DNA from: Ceratotherium simum simum
Lineage: Eukaryota; Chordata; Mammalia; Perissodactyla; Rhinocerotidae
Assembly: GCF_000283155.1 (NCBI RefSeq)
Contig: NW_004454217.1
Coordinates: forward strand, 4,552,912-4,616,911
Direction of reading: 5' to 3'
Length of the DNA: 64,000 nt
In this document: positions 35,125 to 46,945 of the stretch, piece after piece
Layout of the letters: each line of letters opens with the position of its first letter
Numbering within the stretch: position 1 is the stretch's first letter
Made by a program: the position numbers and the translations under genes
Notes under the pieces: generated by a model
Told to the model about the DNA's origin: nothing
Database searches by the model: none
What the model saw: the letters and a program-made list of their open reading frames with translations, nothing else

Positions 35125-35297
35125 TCTCTTTGTCTAACTCCTCTTATAAAGTGACCAATCCTGTTGGATTAGGGCCCCCCTCTTATGACCTCATTTAACC
35201 TTAATTACCTCCTAAAGGCCCTGTCTCAATGTACAGTCACATTGGGAGTTAGGGTTTGATATATGAATTTTAGGTAGATACAGTTTAGTCCATAGAA
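34862..35297 (-). mobile_element. MLT1A/MST-type MaLR LTR with internal GA microsatellite
   Basis: TATTAGTCTGCTTGAGCTGC, CCACAGACTGAGTGGCTTAA, TGGATTAGGGCCCCCCTCTT and AATTACCTCCTAAAGGCCCT are the reverse complement of an MLT1A-like LTR, nearly full length. Confidence 0.92.
35074..35124. repeat. GA microsatellite inside the LTR
   Basis: About 24 GA units with one AAA interruption near 35096-35098. Confidence 0.95.
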
Positions 35298-37254
35298 TTC
35301 TGAACTTGAAACAGACTTGAGCTCTCAGATTGGAAGCTTGGTGTATACTACTAAACTCTGCAAATTCAATCTCAATGACCTAGCTATACTTCCTTTGTAA
35401 AATCTCTAGAATTGAGTTTCCTTTCTATTCCTCCCACCAGCACACTGTTTCTCTACTTTGAACATTGACAAGACAGTCTCCCAACTGATTTTCTTGTCTC
35501 CTATCAGTCTTAAGTACTGCCACCTAATTAATTCTAGTAGTATCACAATAGAGAAAGTTTCAGGTCAAATTCCCTATCCTCTAGGAGAGCCAAAGAAAAT
35601 CCTAATTGTTCTAATTTATGTAGGGAATGGACAAGAGAATATTCATTACAAATGAACACAGGTGCTTTTCATCTCTGTTACATATCATCAGACTTTCATC
35701 ATATTTAGAAATCATACTCTTCCTAATAATAATGTCTGGCTAGTCACAGTGAAGTAGCGTATCTATCATTTTTATTATTCTCCAAAAGGAATTTTCAAAT
35801 TGAATGGTAGGTATTATCTCTTTTTTAAGTCCCATATTGAATTCTTTTTAACACATTCCATCTGTTACAAAGGATAATATATTCACTCTTTTTAGAATTG
35901 AGTAGGGGGCAATCGTGTCTTTCATTTTATCAGAATTAATACATTGCTAAGGAAGGCTGGAGACATTCATTAGGAACTAGCAAGACCAGGAGACATGTTC
36001 TCCAATAAGAATGCCATATCTGTAAGTGGTGAATTAAGAGTTAGGAACTAGATTTATCTTTCAATACTTCTCACTAAAAGGGTTGAACTTCCAAACAACC
36101 CCAAAATGATGCAGACATGGAGAGTCTTTTGAGACACATTTCTAGCACTTAGCAGCACTTGGTCATTTTATATGCTGCATTTGGATGAGACAAATTGCAT
36201 TGATTTTCCTTGTGCATTAATATTTCCTAAGTACACAATTAGGTATCTAGAGGAACAAGCTATTAGCCTCTGACTACAGGAGAATTGGCAAAATTATATT
36301 TGTTCACTCTTTTCATCCTCATCGAGTTAAAAGATTTCTAAATTCTGTATTTTATGGCTGCCTAAATGACTGTACTGTACACTGAAAAAAGTAACTCAAA
36401 ATCTGGCTAAGGAAAATAAATTTTATTAAGTTATACTGATAAATTTTGAATTATAATTAAGATGGATATGGATAAGAAAAAATAAAAGAAAAAAGAAAAA
36501 CATTGCGCTTGTAATAAACAGGGTAATTTAGAGAAACAGTAATTTGGGATATCTCTTTGGATTCCATTTGTAACTCATTGTACTTGATTAAAACTATGTT
36601 AAATTCTTCAAAATTCATCAAGATTAAGAGTGTAATAACATAACCTAAATTTGAACAGAAGATTCCATCTAAGCACATTGGTTTCCTTACATAGATTCCT
36701 GAAAATTTTCACTTTAGTCATAGAGTTGAGTGTTAATACCTACCTCAGAGTCATTGGGATATTAGATTTATATAATTTTACATTTGCTTAGTAGAAAAGA
36801 TATGCTTTACACATTGGTCTATATGCTACATCCTAAAGAATTATTTAGAAAACAGTCCCAGTGTAGGTATAGCTTTAAAATTTTGAGCCAGGAAGCCCCT
36901 GCTCTCCCTCCTCGCCACCCCGTGTACAAAGAATTAACTGTATGATCAATTGCGTAGAAACATATATGAGACATCAGTGCCACAAAGTTTCAAAGGTTAT
37001 TGCAGGGTTTTTAGATTCAAAACATGAGAAGATTCTTGGTGCTAAGTGACTGTTGAAATGCTTAGTAAAAAATCTCAATGATAGTCCTTAATAGGGTGTT
37101 GAAATACGCCATAGCTCATTACAGCTAACTAATAAAAGATATGCAACTTTTTATTCTAAGCTATATATACTGCCAAACCAACATCTAAGCTACACTTTAT
37201 GACATATCTCAAGTTGTGTATTATCTGTGAATGTTTCTTGTCAAAATAAAAAAT
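35298..37254. other. Intron, nothing recognised
   Basis: 2 kb of AT-rich sequence without a named repeat or credible open frame. Confidence 0.45.
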
Positions 37255-37866
37255 TGTACCAAAGTTAAACAGGCAAGAAGACTTTATTCAAGACTATTGC
37301 AATATGGGAGAGAGACAGAGCTCAACTCCACTGAAACAAAGAGCTGGAAAGTTTTTAAAAGCTGAAGTGGGGAATCATCGGTCACCTGTGTGTGCTATTT
37401 GGTCTTACTCGAAGGGAATGTAAACTTTGTTTCTTCATGACAGAATGTAGTTTTACAGGTTGGAACAGGTTGCTCACTTAAGATAGGCTCCTATCCTCCC
37501 ACAGAGACTGGGAGACGAGCATGCTATCTTTCTTGATAATTACATTTCAAAGGGATGGTTCCCAGGTCCTTGAGAAAGACATTCCCTAGGGATGGTTTCC
37601 AGGTCCTTGAGAAAGACATTCCCTAGGTCATAAAACTGGCAGGAGGCTTTTTAAGGAGATTTATATACATTTCCAAAGGGGTAGGGAAAGAATTTGTAGT
37701 TACAGTTTTTCTAAAGTAAATACTGTAAGAAAAGGGCAGTCAGGGTCTATAGTTAGGAGGAAACCTGTCTAAAGTGTAGTCAAGCTGAAGGGAATGTTAA
37801 GATTGTCCTGGACATTCTTTAACTCTTCCAACCAGAGAGACCCTCTTTCTCCTCCAAAATCCTACA
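37255..37866 (-). mobile_element. Solo LTR with 37-bp tandem duplication
   Basis: The outer bases are TGTA and TACA on the plus strand. On the minus strand a canonical AATAAA stands about 35 bases from the end in GTCTTGAATAAAGTCTTCTT. A 37-bp unit starting GGGATGGTTCCCAGG is repeated at 37552-37588 and 37589-37625 with one visible mismatch. No target duplication is obvious and no viral gene is present. Confidence 0.6.
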
Positions 37867-37954
37867 GCTTTTCTTATCTCTACCAGTCACTTGACACACA
37901 GTTACCCAGACTTCTTAAATGCTAGGCTGTGTGTATGTCTTTGGAGCATTCGTG

Positions 37955-38160
37955 GCATGGTGCCAAGTACTTTATATGCCTTTTCTCATTTAAGCTTCAC
38001 AAAAATATTTTGAAGGTGATATTCTTGTAAGCTCCATTCAGAAGAAGACCCTGTGATTTATTAAGGCTAAGAAATTCCCTCAAGTCATGCAGCTAATAAG
38101 TGATGGGTTCTGTACCTAAACCTCTGCAAACTAAATGCACAGCCCAATGAACTCTACTGC
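37955..38160 (-). mobile_element. MIR SINE
   Basis: TGGTGCCAAGTACTTTATAT, TTTTCTCATTTAAGCTTCAC and CAAGTCATGCAGCTAATAAG follow the reverse-complement MIR. Confidence 0.75.
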
Positions 38161-38165
38161 TGTCT

Positions 38166-38962
38166 TGGCTCAGGCTGCCATAACAAAAAACTGTAGGGGA
38201 GGAGGACTATCTTCTACCCACTCTGGGTCCTTTCTGGCTGGGCTACAGATTAAATTACCATGAGACAAAATAACAGGAGAAAAATCAAACAAAGCTTTAT
38301 AACATGTATACATGGGAGAGACCGGGTAACTCGACAAAATGGTGGACATTCTCATCTTGAATACTATCTTCAGCTAAAGACAAAGGAGGATGTTGGGAGT
38401 AGGGGGAGTCAGCTATGGGAGATTACCAGAAAAGCCCATTAACTGAGAGTAAGGTTAATATGCAGATTTAAGTCCTTGCCTTCCACACTGATAAGAGTTT
38501 CTAGAGATTAGGTCATCCCCTCTTCTTCCTGGTGTAGAGAGGGAAATACCTTTACAAATGGAGATTTCCCTTATAAATGTTAATGTCTCTTACAAAGGAT
38601 AACTTCTACTTTTACTTGGTTTTCAGAGCTTTGATAAAAATGGGCTTAGCAAGGACCCTTCCAGTCTATCCATACCCAGAGTTATCTATGGTGATGGATA
38701 GATAACACTATAACTTCTATGTTAAATTCTTTTAGGCAGTTTGGGGGAAGGGCAAATGTTCTTCCTGAGTCGTCTGAGCCTTTGTTGTCTTCAGCTCAAA
38801 ATAATCCACATACCAGAGTGGAACATCTTGAGGCAGCCTGCCCTGAACCCCATCAATACCATAGACTGGCTGGCTTAAACAACAGGAAGTTATTTCTCAC
38901 AGTTCTGGAGACTGAGAAGTCCAAGATCAAAGTGCCAGCAAGATAGGTTTCATTCTGATGCC
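38166..38962 (-). mobile_element. MLT1 MaLR LTR fragment, split by a second LTR
   Basis: The left piece is GGCTCAGGCTGCCATAACAA (38168-38187). The right piece starts ATACCATAGACTGGCTGGCT at 38856 and continues through TCTCACAGTTCTGGAGACTG and AAGTCCAAGATCAAAGTGCC. Joined, they give the standard minus-strand MLT1 order. Confidence 0.8.
38192..38855 (-). mobile_element. Solo LTR (ERVL/class III-like) nested in MLT1
   Basis: A 664-bp insertion with plus-strand outer bases TGTAGG and CATCA. Its minus strand contains TTTGTCTTTAGCTGAAGATA, CTCTCCCATGTATACATGTT and GCCCAGCCAGAAAGGACCCA, each with a counterpart in the same order in the 6473-7031 LTR. The flanking pentamers aaaac and atacc may be a decayed duplication. 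Confidence 0.7.
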
Positions 38963-38974
38963 CAAAATATAAAG

Positions 38975-39790
38975 TTAGTCTTCATTCCTGGCTTCTGGTC
39001 AGAGCTCTTAAAACCTTTGTAATTTCCTAGTGATAAAGGTGCTAGGACCATCTTTTGTTCAAATCTTTGAGCTTTGGTCCTGGTTCCTGACACAGAGCTC
39101 CTAAATCCCTTGGAATTTCCTGGGGGATAGAAGTGCCTTTTGTTCTAGTGAAGCAACTCTTGGTGGGTTCTTGGATAGCTACAGGATGGGAGCTGGTCAC
39201 CAGAAAGACCATGATTAAAAGCTTGAAACTTTCAGCCTCACCTCCCATCATCCGGGGAGGGGAGAAGGGCTGGAAGTTGAGTCAATAATCAATCATGCCT
39301 ACATATTGAAGGCACATAAAAATCCCGGAACTACAGGATGTGGAGCGCTTCTGGGTTGGTGAACACATCCACATGATGGGAGAGTAGTGCACCCCAACTC
39401 TTCTGGACCTCGGCCTATGTATCTTGTCATCTAGCTATTCATCTTTTATCATATCCTTTATTATATGATAAACTAGTAAATGTGTTTCCATGAACTCTAT
39501 GAGCCATTCTAGCAAATTATTGAACCCAAGGAGAGGGTTGTGGAAACTCTGATTTATGGCTGGTTGGTCAGAAGTACAGGTGACAGTCTAGGACTTGTGA
39601 CTGACGTCTGAAGTGGAGACAGTCTTGTGAGACTGAGCCCTTAATTTGTGGCATCTGACGCTAACTCCAGGTAAATAATATCAGAATTAAATTGAATTGT
39701 AGGACATCTGGCTGATGTCAGAGAATTGTTCAGTGTGAGGAAAAAAACCCACACGTTCAGTGGCCAGAGTATTGAGAGTAGAGTGGTGAG
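38975..39790 (+). mobile_element. LTR-like repeat, family not named
   Basis: The block contains two diverged copies of a GAGCTCYTAAA..RTAATTTCCT motif (39001 and 39097 regions), a U3/R-like middle, and a late block GACTGAGCCCTTAATTTGTG followed by CTGACGCTAACTCCAGGT, which I recognise as part of a dispersed LTR-type repeat. Its first third recurs in reverse at 54001-54425. Confidence 0.55.
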
Positions 39791-39819
39791 TAGAGGAGGA
39801 AAACAGAGTTCTTACTTTC

Positions 39820-40030
39820 AAAGCCCCAACCCCCAATGTGACTATATTTGGAGATAAGGTCTTTAGGAAGTAATTAAGGTCAAATGAGATCATAAGGGCA
39901 GGGCTCTAATCCAATAGGATTGCAGACTTTATAAGAAGAGGAAGATAAAGGGCTCTCTCTCTCCACATGCAAACGCCAAGAAAGGAGATGTGAGCACACA
40001 GTGAGAAGGTGGCCGCCATCTATAAGTCAA
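39820..40030 (+). mobile_element. MLT1A/B-type MaLR LTR fragment
   Basis: AACCCCCAATGTGACTATAT, TTGGAGATAAGGTCTTTAGG, AGTAATTAAGGTCAAATGAG and GAAGGTGGCCGCCATCTATA are in sense MLT1 order; both ends are missing. Confidence 0.88.
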
Positions 40031-41029
40031 ACCTTTGTTATAGTAACTGCCTAAGTGCATTGCAAACTCCATAAGAATAGGTTCTGTATCTTGATTATAT
40101 TTCAGCTTAGCACACTGCCTTGGTCATAAAGGTTAAAGGTTATCAGTTCATTATTCAACTAATCACAGTTGAAGATTCCCAGATTATTCCATCAACTCCA
40201 CTTTACCTCATATTAGCATTGTCAGAAGGGAGTCAGTGAAGTGTCTAGCATACACTAGACCTTTTTTTTTTTTTTTGATACTTTTAGACTTTGTAGAGTG
40301 TGGAAAGAGGGGTAAGGATCAGATACTTGTGGAGGCCACCTAGTGGCCTGGCATCATATCCTTTTATTTGGTGGCTCATCTGTTGCAAACTCACTACCTG
40401 CCAGGCACTGCCATGGCCTTGGCCGTGTGCAGATGATAAGGCCCTGGTGGTGCTCTGTGGGGTTGCCTATTGAGATGGTTGGAGCATGTCCAAGGAGTGA
40501 GAATCTCTTGTTTTAACTCTGATACTGACAACCTATGTAACATTCAGTTGGATACACTACGTTGTTGATTTTCTTTCTATAGATAATGAGATTATGTACG
40601 CCTATTCACAAGGCTGTTGAAGGGCAGCCACATTATGTTTGTAATCTTGAGAATTAAAAAAGACATTATTATTTTAGAATCTAGGTCTATTGTTTTAAAA
40701 TGCCTTAATGTATGTCTCCGTTAGGTAGCTGGGAAGACTGGGTAATAACCAGTCTTTAAAGAAATATGCATACAATCCTCTATATTTATAGGATTGTAAA
40801 AGCTCCATCAGTGTCTCCACAAATGAGTTTTAAAGAGCAACATTTTAACAGTTTACTCTGAAGAGACTCTCTCTGAACAACTAGTAAACATTGTATATGA
40901 TCATGGCCAAGGGCAGAAGTAAAAGAATTCAGAGATAGAGAGGCAAAGCAACTTCTATATTTGCCAACAGATTTTTTTCCCCATAGCCTCCCTGACTTTT
41001 GCTTTCACTCTATGGTCTCAGTACTTATT
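40031..41029. other. Intron; T-run and weak L2 remnant
   Basis: A T-run at 40262-40276. At 40375-40455, CTGTTGCAAACTCACTACCT and GCCAGGCACTGCCATGGCCT suggest a decayed minus-strand L2. Nothing else is recognised. Confidence 0.4.
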
Positions 41030-41490
41030 ATTCCCAAGACAATGTGCAAAGCACTCAGGGTATAAACACAAAGATCTTGAAAACAGAGTCTCAGCCCACA
41101 GAAAACCCAACAACATAATAGGAAGGAGAACTTATTTACCACTGGAGCAATCAAGGAAGCTTAATAGAGGAGGTGAGTTGTGTGATAAGCCTTAAAGTAG
41201 GGTAGGAGTCTGAGAGTTGGGCAGATGGGTAAACGTGCTGGGAATTGCAGTTTGAGCAAAGATGTTAAAATAGAAATTTCCTTATTTGGGTGAAATTGGA
41301 ATGTGCAGGGCACTGTAGGACAGGGATAGGGACTCAGGCTTTATTCCTGGAACAGGGAGAGTCAATGAAAGGAGTAAGCAGAGGAGTGCCATGATCTGAT
41401 TTATAATTTTAGAAGATTACTTTGAGTGCTGTGTGGAAAATAGAGGTAAGTGAGGCAAGAATGGGAGAGGGAATGTCAAGGCAAGTGGGA
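41030..41490 (-). mobile_element. L2 LINE 3' region
   Basis: GCAAAGCACTCAGGGTATAA, AGCTTAATAGAGGAGGTGAG, GAGTGCCATGATCTGATTTA and GAAGATTACTTTGAGTGCTG follow the reverse-complement L2 from its tail into the ORF2 end. Confidence 0.75.
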
Positions 41491-42474
41491 AGCACATCAA
41501 TATCATGAAATCAGCTACTTTCTGTGAGGTGTTCTCAAGGTGTCTTGTTTTTCATGCTCCGTCATCTGGGTGATAGATTCCCAGGGCCATCATCTTAAAA
41601 GGAAGTGAAAGAATCCGCTTCCCTGGGTTAAAACAATAGCATATTTAATGAGTCACAGGGAAAAAGAGTGTGTCCCTTGGTAAACTTCAGCCATCTAATT
41701 TTTTATTCTGAGTATGCAATTTTAATGGTTTTCAGGAGAAGTGTGTTCTTTGTAATTCCCCCAACAGTTCAGAACTTATTTAAGGTGTCACTAAACCCTT
41801 TGAGAGATAGAAGCACGCTTCATGTTTTGTAATTGATGAAATGTTCCCCCTAAATAAATCTCACATTGCCGAATCTGATGACATGAATAATAAAACATAA
41901 CCAAGGGAAAGAAATGGCCGTTTTGAGCAATATTCAGGAAAGAGATACTCATTTGGTGTTGAAAAGTAGAGCACATTTTCATGATGAACTAGGCTCTCCA
42001 GACCACTGTAGTAAACCCCCGTCATTAAAATTGGAGGGCAATTCAGAGCCAAACTTGCTAAAGACAGTCTCTGTTTTAAACACAAAATTTCTAATGTTTC
42101 ATATAGAAGGTTCCTCAAAAGTGGAATAGATGTTGAAATTTAAATTGAGCAGATTTTTTTCTATTCTTGTAGGCAGACAGTGGACTTGGGATGGTGGAGA
42201 GGTGACTTTACTGCATTAATAAATCATAATCAGTAATTCTCGCTGCTTGGTTGGTGTATTTTCTAGGGATGTGTTTTATGCACTCAATATGTCATGTCTG
42301 CAATTCATATGCCTGGGTACTGAAAATAAAGAGATTGATATCTGCCATGGAACCAATGAGAAAAAGCCAGTAGCAATTTCTAAGAAGTCATTATAAAATG
42401 TCCACAGTTGAGGCTAGCCTGAAGTTGGACCACTAAGACTAAAGTCACCCCTTTGCATATTTGCAAAATTAGTT
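41491..42474. other. Intron, nothing recognised
   Basis: AT-rich sequence; no repeat or convincing open frame. Confidence 0.45.
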
Positions 42475-42690
42475 AGGGCCTGAGAGTCGGCATGATGTTA
42501 GCTGCAAAGCAAACCTGTGTTCTCTTCCTGGCTTACCCACTTACTAGCTAGTAACCTTTAGCAAGCTGCTTAATGTGCTTAATTTAAGCATCCAGGAAAT
42601 GGGAAAACTATAACCTAGTGTGCAAGGTGATTGTAAAAAGTACAACAGATGATGCACGTAACATTTCTGGCACTTATAGATGCTTAAGAA
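42475..42690 (+). mobile_element. MIR SINE
   Basis: GGCTTACCCACTTACTAGCT, AGTAACCTTTAGCAAGCTGC and TTTCTGGCACTTATAGATGC follow the MIR order. Confidence 0.75.
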
Positions 42691-42739
42691 GCTAATATTA
42701 TTTTCCACAAAATGTTTAAAAATATAGACACTTCTAAGC

Positions 42740-43345
42740 ATTTTAAAATTTCCCTCCTATTTGACCTTGTCCTATTTTCCTATTTTCACACACTCTGCTC
42801 CTCACCTGCTCTCCCCACCCCAACCTCACTATCCGTAACCATTTTTCTGAAGCTCATAGATTCCATTGCCTATAGCAGCCTCTTTCCATATAACATTGCA
42901 CATCTGATTTCTCCATCTACCTAAATATAAGCTTCATTCCATTTGAACACCTCTGATTCCTCATTCCAACTTCCAAGTCTCTGTACCGGCCAATCTTCTT
43001 ACCTTAAAACCTCATTTCTCTACCCACTCATGTTTACTACTGCTCCTCACACCTTGTTCACAGATCATCTCCAAGAACTGGTTATGAGACTATGGTAGGA
43101 TACGGCTTGTATATGTCTATCATAGAAGTAGTTAAAAGAAACATCTTAGGTGCAGTGGATCAATAAGAATCATCTTTGTAAAAGAATATTTTCTTTTGGC
43201 TCCTCCTCCACTCCCTACCCCACTCACTGCCCCCAACTCACCAAATTATAAACCTCTTCAAGACTTGACCACCAGCTATTGTGGATCTCTTCATAGTATC
43301 TAGTGCAATGTTTGCAAACTTATAGGCTGAATGAATATTATTGAG
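42740..43345 (+). mobile_element. L2 LINE 3' region, diverged
   Basis: Pyrimidine-rich sense L2-like text, with a clearer tail at 43240-43340: CCAAATTATAAACCTCTTCA, TAGTATCTAGTGCAATGTTT and GGCTGAATGAATATTATTGA. The upstream half is less certain. Confidence 0.5.
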
Positions 43346-43389
43346 TAACACACCATCTTAAAACTACTGTGCATCTCATTCATCGGCTG

Positions 43390-43515
43390 GTCTAGAATCC
43401 TCCTTTTATAGTTGAGTAACCTAAAGAATTAAACAACTTAACATGGTGACAAAGCTAGTTGCAGAAATGAGTCTAGAACCTGGTTCTCTGCACTCAAAGT
43501 TTAATTCTTTAGCTG
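43390..43515 (-). mobile_element. MIR SINE fragment
   Basis: CTCCTTTTATAGTTGAGTAA, TGGTGACAAAGCTAGTTGCA and GTCTAGAACCTGGTTCTCTG follow the reverse-complement MIR. Confidence 0.6.
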
Positions 43516-43799
43516 TAGCTATAATTGATATGAAGCCTTATCTTCCCCAATTTAAAGGAACCTGTTAGTATTATCCTATAGAATAGCACATATATTGTAA
43601 TTTTCTCACAGATGTCAGGTGTTAAGAAATGTATTTAGGGAAAATGGGGCATACGACCAAGGGAAACTCTTATTTCCCTTGAGTTTAACTTTAGGATGCT
43701 TCTGGATGTGAGATATTTTAGAAACACACTGAAGAAGAAACCCCATGTCTTGTGTTGATAGGTATTTTAGCTGAGTACTCAAGGCTTAAGGTCTTGATT

Positions 43800-44160
43800 A
43801 GACTTGAGTTCACATTCTCAGTTCCTTATCTGATCTGCTGTGGAATATAAGGCACGTTATTTAAACCTCTCTGACATGCATATGTACATATATCAAGCAA
43901 GCCTCAGCACCTACTACAAATTACAATCCTCACTGTATCCTTGTTTCTTCACTATTAGTGAGGAAAGGAGGACACACTGTCCCTTAGAAGACAATGGAAT
44001 GATGAATTACTACTTGATTTCAGCAAGAACAGGTGATATATGTAGAAACCTGGCTTCATCTGTAAAATGAGAATAATAGCACCTAATTTCTGGAGTGCTG
44101 TGAGGATTACATGCAATAACCAATGTAAAGTATTTATCATAAATGTCAGATACTGATAAT
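43800..44160 (+). mobile_element. MIR SINE split by a 180-bp insertion
   Basis: The 5' part ends ATAAGGCACGTTATTTAAACC at about 43868. The 3' part resumes CTTCATCTGTAAAATGAGAA at about 44054 and continues GTGCTGTGAGGATTACATGC. Removing 43870-44048 restores the MIR order. Confidence 0.75.
43870..44048 (+). repeat. Unrecognised dispersed element, copy 1
   Basis: This insertion within MIR starts TCTGACATGCATATGTACAT and ends GGTGATATATGTAGAAAC. Near its ends TACATATATCA and TGATATATGTA form an 11-bp inverted repeat. The element recurs at 44947-45104. The family is not known to me; a short MITE is possible. Confidence 0.7.
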
Positions 44161-44946
44161 ATTGTCTTTAATATGTCTAGATGACATATATGAACTAGTT
44201 TATTATGTTGAAAATTATACATGAAAGGGGAACTTTACTTTTCTGAAAGTAATATTTAAGACTCCCTATATGGTATGTAATATAGCTGTCCACCCCATCC
44301 ATCCCACCATGATTTTGGTACTTAAATATTTAAATTTCCTTGGGTAAGATCTAAGGGAGACCATCTATATAAACAAATCCAGCCCTAAAGTGAATGGTGC
44401 TATAACAATTATCTCACTGAACTGCTTTTCAAAAGGTTAATCCATTAGCTTTGCCTTTCCCTCCTTCATTTTTGAATGTGATGCTGGTTAAACCTCCATG
44501 AAACCTTGTGTTGACATTTTATTCAAGTAAGTAAAAACCAGTCCCAGATTTTCATTGCAAACCTGTCATTGGTCACCGGGTTGAACACATTTACAGGAGA
44601 AAACTTGATGAGTTTTCACAGGAAAAAAAAAAAAAAAAATTGACACCAGCCGCTTTAATGTTGTTGGGTTCATTTTTAGTTGGACTTAGTGCCACAGCAA
44701 CTGTAATCTCATCAATGTTTCTTTATAAGTTATAGCACATGTTTTGAAATGGCATTGAAAAATATAAGTGATGAAGGCAAAATGACTCTCAGATGTAATA
44801 CTTCTGAATCAAAATCTCATTTAGAAGAAAACAGCAGCCAGACTTAATAAGCCAGGGAAAGTAGTGTGACTTCTTTTCCACCAAGGACAAGAGAAACTCT
44901 TGACATGATTTACGCTCTTTCTTATGGGTTCTAGTATATTATGGAG
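44161..44946. other. Intron; poly(A) run at 44622-44639
   Basis: An A-run of about 17 follows TTTTCACAGG; no SINE body is attached. Nothing else is recognised. Confidence 0.45.
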
Positions 44947-45104
44947 TCTGACATGCATATGTACATATATCAAGTGAGCCCTAGCACCTGCTACAAATCA
45001 CTATACTTAATGTATACTTGTTTCTTCCTCGGCTATCAGTGAGGAAGGACAGAGTGATGTAGTGCTACTTGATTTCAACAAGAATTGGGAATATATGTAG
45101 AGAC
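44947..45104 (+). repeat. Unrecognised dispersed element, copy 2
   Basis: It begins with the same 28 bases as copy 1 and shares GTTTCTTC, ATCAGTGAGGAAGGA-like and CTACTTGATTTCA blocks in order, with about 20 bp missing internally. It ends GAATATATGTAGAGAC, so the inverted repeat is decayed. It lies 1.08 kb from copy 1 in the same orientation. Confidence 0.7.
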
Positions 45105-46449
45105 TGAACCCCAGCATTAACTAAGGATGGAATTTGGTTGCCATAGAAGCTTTATTTCTACCTACTGTATAAGAGATTCTGACAACCAATAAATTTACAG
45201 GTCACTGAATAAAAATCTAATGTTTTCATTCCTTGACATTTCAGCAACTACTCATCACAGATTTCAGTGAAATGGTGAAACGAAAATGTAGGGCACAAGC
45301 AAATATAACACATCTGGTTTTTTTTCTTAAATAAAGAATTTGAAATTATTTTATACTATCTTGATTATGTTCCAAAGTTTTAGGGAAGGAACTGCACATT
45401 CTATTCTTTCATCTGCAATTGTTTGGCAGTAATCCTATTAAATTTCAGATTTGTCTTCCACTTCTGAAATTTTGTGTACATCCTTTAAAATTTTTTTTAC
45501 AAGAACTTTGAATTGGCCCTGAGTGTAATCCACTGTTTTTCTAAGTGATTTATATATTTTGTTTATATTATGTTGGGGAGGTCAAGATTCTTGTCTTAGA
45601 GAGTTAATTGTATTAGAAAATCTAGTATCATTCTATGTATCAAATCATTGAGTGCAGGAATTAATATGCTTTTTAAATTAGGAAGCAGTAAAGTATCACT
45701 CTTTTCATTTTCTAAGAGTCAGTATCCAGGATTGGAATAATAAGAGAAAATTATTTATCTTTTTTTTTTAATTGCCTGCCAACATTTGTTTTGTAGCCAT
45801 GGTATTTAAATGATCTTTTTAGAGTGATAAAGAAAGACTCTTGAATAGATGATTTAGCAAAATATATGTTAAAGATGACAACATAGTATATTTTAAAAAG
45901 TCTTTCAAAATGTTTTGATTATTTAACACATTTTAGGAATTCAAAAGTCTAAGAAGACAGCACTAAAGAATTCTCTTGGTTTTAACTAACATCCTTGGCT
46001 CCTTTAATTATGGTTCCTTAGTGAAATAAAGACTTATGTTTGAGTCTCTAATAATTTATTTCTTAAAAATTACTTCTTTCAATATTTCTAAACTGAAAGC
46101 ATTAGTAACTGTTTGATATATTCCATAGGCGATATATTTAAAAAAAAAAAAAAAACAGCCAAGGTTCTCTCCTTGTCTAAGAGAATTTCCGGTATGCTTA
46201 CTGCCTGTCTTTGATTATACTTCATTTTGTGACTTGTCTCTCCACATATTTCCAACCAAAATACCTTTCCATTCTGCTATACTAGCTAGCTGTATCCAGC
46301 TTGCCCAGATCCTACACATACAATATAGTAAGTTATCATAGATATCCTCCATAGACGTCTTAAAGAATGGACACTCCTAAGCAACTTGGTCCTTAAACTA
46401 GAAAAAACAACCTATGTTAAAAACTCCAGCAGATGTCCCAGATTAGCAC
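45105..46449. other. Intron, nothing recognised
   Basis: AT-rich sequence with an A-run at 46140-46155. Confidence 0.45.
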
Positions 46450-46720
46450 TATTTGTGCAATGTTAAAACCTAAGTAGATGATGGCGTATTTGCTCCGCCT
46501 TCTCAAAGTGCTGATTGATGTTCAGCCCTTTGCAAACATCAAACAGCCAATCTTGGCTGCCAGGCAAGAGTTGACATCAGTATCTATTAACAGTTAATTA
46601 AAGGATTAAATTGTGTGCTGTGCACTTTAACCCCCTTCTTAATGATTAAATGAAAATTTTAATTTAATTGCTAACTTAACTGACTTAGCATAAGGAAAAT
46701 GCTTGCCTGAAAACAGTTTG
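46450..46720. promoter_or_regulatory. Candidate conserved non-coding element (low confidence)
   Basis: This stretch is free of recognised repeats and packs homeodomain-like TAAT sites (AACAGTTAATTAAAGGATTA, TTTTAATTTAATTGC) next to an NFI-like GCCAATCTTGGCTGCCA. The motif mix is typical of neural enhancers but can arise by chance in AT-rich DNA. There is no direct evidence of conservation. Confidence 0.25.
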
Positions 46721-46854
46721 AATTCGTGTTCTTTTTTTCCTTCTGGAAAAATTGAGAAATGTTATTTATAGTTATTCAAGTGGGAAGAGGAAGGAATGGG
46801 GCAGGCAGGAGGGATTTTGGAGATATTTAATGACCTTTCTATTGTAATTAAGTG

Positions 46855-46898
<44 letters not shown>

Positions 46899-46945
46899 AA
46901 TACACACACACATATTTAAACACATTTTATACATATATATAATAT
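46855..46945. repeat. TA / CA compound microsatellite
   Basis: A run of about 13 TA units, then GTATATATATATAA, ACACACACACA and further ATATATAATATAA. Confidence 0.95.

Noticed and set aside
44622..44639. Poly(A) run as the tail of a retroposed element
   Set aside because: No SINE, LINE or processed-gene body lies upstream and no flanking duplication was seen.
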